In this document: positions 27,801 through 36,084 of the stretch, piece by piece | Layout: every line of letters begins with the position of its first letter | Numbering within the stretch: position 1 is the stretch's first letter | Assembly: GCA_021292105.1 (NCBI GenBank) | Contig: CM037862.1 | Span: forward strand, 5,316,895 to 5,380,894 | Direction: 5' to 3' | Origin: Anadara kagoshimensis | Taxonomy: Eukaryota > Mollusca > Bivalvia > Arcoida > Arcidae | DNA: 64,000 bases | Translations under genes and position numbers: made by a program | The notes under the pieces: generated by a model | The model's input: the letters and a program-made list of their open reading frames with translations, nothing else | Told to the model about the DNA's origin: nothing | The model's database searches: none

Positions 27801-30800
27801 CTTCACAGTATAAAAATTACATTGTTAGCTCAATAGGTTTTTTTCAGGTACTCCGATTTCCTCCACACTCTCAGAATTAAAACCTTCAGAATTTATCTCT
27901 TTTTTATACCATAAGAATCTTGAGTGGGGTATTATACAGTGTTTCTCCACTCATTTAGAAACCACTGCAGTAGCTCAATCATTGGACTGCTTGCTCCAAA
28001 TGCGGGAGGTTGTGGGTTTCAATCCCAGCCACCAGAAAATAGGTACTGGCTGTTATTTTACTAAGAAATCAACATTAAGAAATGAAGAGACCTTAAAAAT
28101 TTATGTCCCGTGCCACGGCAGGTGTGGTACATAAAAAAAAACCTTACCGCAACTGGTCCTGAGAACATCAAAATTATCTGCCACTTGTCCAATAGCTGGT
28201 GATGTCTCAATATAAAAGACATGTAAAAACATTTCTATCAATCACTCAATTGATCCACTCATTCAGAATATACAACTATTTTAAATCTGACTGCATGGGT
28301 TTCATTTATTCATACTATTTGATCATGTTGATCACTGGTGAGTTTTTAAATTTTTATGTACTTATTTATATAATTTAATCAAAATTTTTATTTCTTAAAA
28401 TCTACTTCTATCCTGGAATAGAATACATTGCTTTGTGGTCCGTTTTAATTTTCTTTTTGCAGCATTGATGGTTCATAGACTAAATCCACCTATCAATATA
28501 CAGCTGGTTTGGATGTCAGCAATTTGACAGCCTGAAAAAGGATCTTGAAGAATCTTGACTGGGAAGTAATTAAATATAAAACACCATTACTCCACCCCAT
28601 CAAGATAAGTGATAGAATCTTAACAGGTATGAAGCATCAATACTCAACTTCACCAACTCTTGGTACAAGTGAAAAAATCTTGTCTGGGAAGTAAAGCATC
28701 ATTTCTAGACTTCCATCATCTCAGAAATGACCATCTCAATATAAGTGAAAGAATCTTGACTTGGGTGTAAAACTGTTTTAATCTATTCCACCATTCCTGA
28801 TTGTCTAGATACATGCCAGTATAATATAACTGGTTTTATTAATTTTACTAAAGTCAAGAGTATTTTCACTTATATCGTAAATGGTGGAGGAAACTGGAGT
28901 GCCAAGAGAAAACCGAAGACCTTTGGAAAGCAAACCAACAACCTTTCTCACACTAAGATCTATTAAACCAACATGGCCTTAATCATTTAATGGGGTAATG
29001 GTTGCTTAGTAGTTAATACTATGAAACGGAAAAGAGACTGAGACAAATACACATGGAAAACCTATACGTGTATTTTGAATCTGGGACCTTCACATACTAA
29101 CACAATGCTTTGGATTTGAGCTACCTGGTCACCTGTTAAGCACAATCCCCCACACCTTAATTTATTGCTTGAATGAGTTTTTCCTAGTACAGAATATTTT
29201 ACTTATATCAAAACATCACCAGGTCTGTTTTAAACATTTGTCATTTTGACAGGCAAGTACTATAGATACGAGTACCAACCTAACCTGGATACCCCATGTA
29301 CACATGTCATTTTGATATGTAAATGAAGGTCATGAGTTCAAAGGTCAAGGTCATAGATACAACAGAAAATCGAAATGGTTAATTATCTGGAATTATCATT
29401 TTTTATACATACATTTGTATATAGGCATGTTTATTGGATTGTTGTAGGTATTTGTATATTTGTACAACATTCATTTTGAAATGTAAATGAAGGTCATGAG
29501 TTCATAGGTCAAGGCCATAGGTACAAAAAATATGTAAATTGTTAATTATCTGGAAAACTTTAAACTTTTATAAAGGCATGTATATTGGAATATTGTAGGT
29601 ATTGATACAACGGTCATTTTTCTGTAAAGATGAAGGTCATTGAAAGGTCAAGGTCACAGATGCAAAGTAACCTAAAATGGTTAATTGTCTGGAAAACGTT
29701 TTGTATTAAATAGTGTATTACAATGGGAATCCTCTAGATTGTTCCATTCTTTCCCGCGAAACCCCTTAAGGGGTCGCCATACTAGTAAAAATACATAAAT
29801 AAAAATCCTGAGCATCTACCATTCCTGACATGTACTTGAAATGTCCCAGATTTTCAGATTAAATCCCAGTTTATTTTGCAATTAAATCCCTGCTTCCAGT
29901 TTTGAATTACAACATGTATAAATCATGGCTGCCTCATAATGCTTCAATATAAAAAAGATGAGTCTATCATGGAAGACTTATACTATTTTACTTAGATCTC
30001 ATGGATCTGGAAGTATTTAATTTAAGTAATAATTGCCACTACACCCTGTCAAAGAAAACAAAAGCATCCTGTCATTGAGTGTGTGACCTATTTTCTTTTT
30101 TATGTACATTATATAGTCATTATTATGTACACATAGAGTGCCTTGAAACAAAAACGCCAGATTTTTTCAATACCATTAAGTAGTAGTAGTAGTAGTAATG
30201 GTGTTTAACATTCCAGTCAAGAATATTTCACTTATATCGAGACGTCGCCAGCTATAGGCGAAAGTGCAAAAAATTTGCCTGATGGCATTGTACAGCAGGG
30301 TTCTTTAGCATGCCAAGCCCACCATGACATTTTAATTTCCCATCCAAAAGAACTGTGACTTTCATTTTCATAATGCCGAGTGCTTGGCGAAAGAACAGTC
30401 ACTACCCACTTTCAAGTCTTGGGTCAGACCCGGCCTGGGTTTGAACCCACGACCTCCCACTCATACCAACTGAGCTACCGCAGTGGTCTCTTTAAATACC
30501 ATTGACCTATGGTAATTACAGTAAAACTTATCTAAAGGATCATTCAGATAATGGACTCGGGTCATGATTCCTCTCAATGCCTAGGTCCAAATCCCACTCA
30601 ACTGGATTTTAGTATGAAAAAGTTTTCAGTTAGCATGCCAAGGTTGATGGTTATTTACAGATACTCTGGTTTTCTCCACCATTCCAGAGCTGACCACCTT
30701 TATAAGTGAAAGAAACTTGATTGGGATGTAACAGTCCAACACTTAGTTACAGTTTATAAGAAATTTATAATCTAATCCACCTAGGGATCTTCTGGACCAA

Positions 30801-33800
30801 ATTTGGTTTTAATAACCTTTGGGAGCAAAATTTCAAACTTTAAACATAAAATGGTACACAGTCATCCAATACAGCAGATACAATGACAAGTGTTTTCTTA
30901 ATTTATCTTGATAATGTGCTAACGACATGGCTGTCTCTCAATCATTTGTGAATGCATGGTGATTGATTGATTGATTGATTGAATGGGGTTTACACCCCAT
31001 GCAGTCAAGAATATTTCACTCATATTGAGCTGTCACCAGCAATTGGTGAAGTGGCAGAAATTTTTCACCTTAATTTGCACTGTCCTCAGGGCAACGTGCA
31101 GGTAGGGTTTCTTTAACATGCCTGCGATGACATTAGGGGCATAGGTTTTTAAGTCCTCTTCAGAAGGACACCATGATTTTCATTTCTAAATGCTTGGTGA
31201 ACGAACAGTTCATAATTTCAAGTCAGACCCAGCTGAATAGCTGAATTGGTGAAAATGAAAAAAATACCTTTATTTTAGTTACAAAATAGAACAGTTGAAT
31301 ACAGTCATGTTTAATTAATTTGATTAATAAAAGAAATGGTTCTCAACACTAGATGAACAGTGGTGGTATGACTTTATTTTTTTTTTATTATTTATTAATT
31401 TGTAATATAAATATTGTCCAAATATATTTTTGAAATGATTTTTTTTTTTTTTACCATCCTAAAATTCAATTTTTTGGGGTTAAATTTGTGAAAACCAGCT
31501 TTGTGCTTGCAAAAAAACATAAGATTTTTAATGTGTACAGGAGGTCCAATATAGGCGAGCCATGCCAAAGTAATGTTATTTACTGATTGTCCATATTTAC
31601 AAATAACAAAATATATTATTAAAGTGAAAATTAAAACCAACACTCCATTATCAGCTGATTTTTCTGTCACCATGGTGATGCAAATGAGTTTCTGTTGAAT
31701 ACAGGAAATGCCTATATCTAGATGTTCTAATAGGAGAACAACCACATGTCCTAAATGTAAGTATAATCTACCAAGATTTATCAAATCTTTACTTACATGT
31801 CATTTTTTAAATTTCTAGAGATGGGGGGGGGGGCTAGGAGGCGATAAAAGATAATACAAGATACAAGACTGAGGCACAGAGATAGCAAATACAAGATACA
31901 TGGTATTAAAAAAATATGTAATAAGTCAAACTAATTCAAAAGTTCACAATCAAGTTAAAATAGGATGCGATTCTAAAAGTATCCCCAAGCAAACCCCAAC
32001 AGGGAAATTCTTAACAAATTGTGTAACATGATCAAAATACAACTAGTCCAATGGCACATCTACTCAACTCAAAATCCAAAGATTGTCCCTGTGAAGTTTC
32101 ATAAAGATATGTAAAACAGTTTTTGAGAAAGAGGCAAAAGACAAAATGTTGGTGGAAGAAACTAGAACACAGTCACTTGAGAGCCAAATACCCCTGTGCC
32201 AACATTAAATGTTTTTCTGTGACCCTGACCTTTCTGATATGACCTTGGTTCAAGGTCATGACACACCTTTAGACCATGAAGATTATTCATGTCAAGTTTA
32301 TGTCAGTTCTTCAAAGCAATTATGAGATATGACCAGACACCATTTTACATGGACTGTGAGGCACAGACAGAAAGACAGACAGACAGACAAAGAGACAGAC
32401 AGACTATATATTCCCCTCAAACTATTTTGGGGGAAGTATAAAGAGTAAACACTATATGCCCTCTCCATTGGTTTGGAGGACATATGGTGAAAATAGATTC
32501 TGATGCAGATCATATCTCTGGGTTTTCCTTGATGAGTAATTTACATAGTACAGAATTTACAACAATGATAACATTTTACATAAGAGTTTGGCAGCAGATA
32601 GCATGTCATATAGTCTAAATGTGCTGGGTTATATATGATAAAACAATTATATTTTATGACACAAGTTAATTTCCCGAAGGAAGTTTAAAATTTGATGTCC
32701 ACTGACATTACAAAAGATCTTGCATTGATAACGCTGAATAAAAGTATCCCTTGTATGTGCAAAGTCATAAATGTGCTTTTATGGTATTACATTGTATTTG
32801 TTTATTGCCTATAAAACAAGTATATGATAATGATTATTTAACAGAACAAGCTGTATGATGTATCTCATATAGATTCAAGATATTTCTGTCTGTGTCTTAT
32901 ATCTTATTTCTCTGTATGCACACACAACCAGACTCCTCTTTTACACACAGCCACACTCTCCACTTTTACACACAGCCAGACTCTCGACTTTTACATATTC
33001 AGTCAGACTCTTTTACATACAGCCAAATGCAGAAGCTTAACTTTTTTACACTAATAAAAAATCTGGACACGAGCAAGGCCAAATCAAGTAGTGGTATTTC
33101 ATTAATTTTTCGTTTCTCGTTAATAAAGGGTAACTCTAAAAATTTGTATAAAAGCTTTAAATCATAGTGGGTCTTTGACAAAGTGTTTTTGTTGGCCAGA
33201 CTTTCAATGAAAGGTTGTATATCTTCATTAGATACATGAGTAAACCTGCTTTGTCCGAGGGTTTCATCGGACTGCCCAGGGTCCGTCTGCTGCGATGAAC
33301 GGTCAACTTCAGGTGGGGCGACAATTGACAAGCGACTGCTTTCTAATTCGACCACAAATTGTGTCCCGCAGATCATTACATCATAGAATGTAGCAAACCC
33401 TTTAGGGATTTTTTCTTTCACTATACCAATTCCTTCTCCGTCTACTTTTACGGTGTCCCCAACATCAAATGCAGCCATTTTGGACGTAGTAAAAGTTGTA
33501 AAAAAAGAAGTACGTGAATGGCGTAGGAATATTTTTCTCACGCTTTAAACCAATCAGAAGCGTGAGAACTGATTACGTCACAATCAAGCAATTGTGTGTA
33601 ATATGAAAAATATTACACCGTTTTATTCCATTAATAACCGGGAGAGTTATGTCGTAAGATATAAATATATCCAATAATGAAGGAGTTTTATGTCCCAGTC
33701 AAGAATATTTCACTTCTGTCAAGTCATGTGACTGTGGTAGCTCAGTTGGTAGAGTGCTCGTTCCCTGAGCTTGAGGTAGTGGGTTCAAACCCAGACCGAG

Positions 33801-35384
33801 CCTGACCCAAGACTTGAAAGTGGATAGTGACTGTTTTGTCACCAAGCACTCAACATAAAGAAATGAAACTCACTACCCACTTCCAGATTGGAAATTAAAA
33901 TAAACAAGGTCCCATGTCACTGTAGGCATGGCACGATAAAGAACCCTGCTGTATAAGCCATCAGCACAAGGCACAGACATAATTTCTGCAACTTTTACTA
34001 TAGCTGGCTATGTCGTGATATAATTGAAATATTCTTGACTAGTATGTTCAATACCTTAACTCACTCACTCTCATGTCAAGAAGTAATTAAAGTGCCAGAA
34101 ATTTTGGAATGTACAGGGAGTTTTCTCTAGCATGCCACACCTACTGTGAAACAGGCCATCAGTGTTTAAGGTCTCTTCTGAAGGGCCCCATGGCTTAAAT
34201 TTCTAAATGCCCAGTACTTGGCAACAGTCACTACCTATTTCAAGTCTTGATCAGAACTGGTTAGGATTCAAACCCAATCTCCCACATATATAGGGAGCAC
34301 TCGACTACCGGTAAAGTGTGTCAGTTTCTATTTTTTTATCAATAAGGAATAAAGATTAAATGAATTATACTTAAACGTCTGAATTTTGTGACATCTACAA
34401 TTTTACAGAAAAGTCTAAACTGACATTTTTACTTCAAATATTAATGAAAATCAAAAATTTTCATTTGGGGTAAAGATAAAAGCTAGCCTCTTATCATCAT
34501 AAATTCCTTTGTATTTTTATGGTTTTCTTGAATTTTTTTGCTTATTATTCTATTGATCTAGGAATAAGTTTTCATAATGAATTTAAAATGTTTTAGGTTG
34601 GGTGTCATGTTTCAGGTTGGTGGAAAAGAGAAAGTGAAACACAGAGAACAAATACGAACATTTTTTCATAAAAATGAAGTTGATAAAACAAGAGTTTATT
34701 CTAGAATAGCCATTGGGCATTGTTCCCTTATTTAGCCAGAGGGCGTGGTGGCCTAATGGATAAGACGTCAGTCTTCAAATCCAGGGTCTCTCACTGCTGT
34801 GAGTTTGAGTCCCGCTCGGGCCACATATGGGAAAGTGAATTTTTCTTGCCGTTGGCCTTTACTGATTCACCTGGTATCAGTATAATTGACTGGGGGAGTG
34901 GTACGCTCGTCTGCGGCGTACTGACTCTGTGAGCTAGCACGGTAAACATGTTCAACCAACCAACCAACCTTATTTAGCCAAATGACCCAATTATCAAGAC
35001 CTAATTAGGGAGCCATATCATTTCACATTGCATGAATGCAAAAAATATTGATGATATGGTGTTTTACAGGAACTTAATTATTTGAGAAAAGCCACTTCTG
35101 AAAAAATCTTAGAATGAACACAAGATAAAAGTAACACTATACCCCCCCCCCTCCCGACAACTTAAGTCAAACATTACTTTTAAAAGCAGAAAAAAATAAG
35201 CTGTAATAATGTCAAGGGTTAACACCTTAATTAAGTAAAATTAAGTGTTAAGAAGGAAATTGGCTGGACTACTTAAATAAGTATCATAATTCCAATTCAA
35301 ATCCATCTTTTTAATATGGAAAAAAGAAAAGAAATTTGTGCAACTGAAAAAAGTGAACTTGACAATAGCCAACACTATCAAGAT

Positions 35385-35423
<39 letters not shown>

Positions 35424-36048
35424 AATGGGTATTTAAGTCCAAGTCAAGATTTTTTTTTCTTAATATTGAGACGATGGTATGTTCAATGCTGCCCCATATG
35501 CCAGAGGACATAAGAAATACTGACAGGGTCAGCTCAGGAATGGTGAAAGAAACAAGAGTGTCCAGGGACACAAATTTTGTTTGTCTAGAATTACTACCAA
35601 CAAAATATTGGGAAAAGGTAGATTTAAACCTTGACCCAAGACTTATAGCAGATTGACATCACTGTTAACTTAAATGTAGCCTATTATAAACCAGCATGAT
35701 TGCATTTCATTCTAAGATACGACCTTGAAAAAAAAAACCAGATGTTTGGAAATTCCTATGATTCACAAAATATTGCAGTCAAACAAAAATTCAAAAAATG
35801 ATAAAAAACAGGATCTAGAGTAATCTGTGGTTTCCTGTTGTCAAGAGATTCTTTTGATAATTCAATGAGAAGGGTCCATCCTCCATAGGTTTTTCCACTT
35901 GGCAAAGAAACCCACACCTACATACTTTTGGAAAAACCAACATAAAGTATGCCACTTGTCCATATAGTATGTATAAAAATCAAAATTCATGGAAAAACCA
36001 ATTATAAAGTCACTCATTCATGACATGATAAGCTGCTGCTGTTAATAG

Positions 36049-36084
<36 letters not shown>

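Noticed and set aside
31395-31784. 129-residue minus-strand ORF as a gene
   Set aside because: No domain, AT-driven composition, lysine homopolymer end and no promoter or splice context.
3488-34975. Functional tRNA genes at the tRNA-like heads
   Set aside because: A and B boxes are present, but acceptor stems do not pair and SINE bodies follow. They are SINE promoters rather than tRNA genes.
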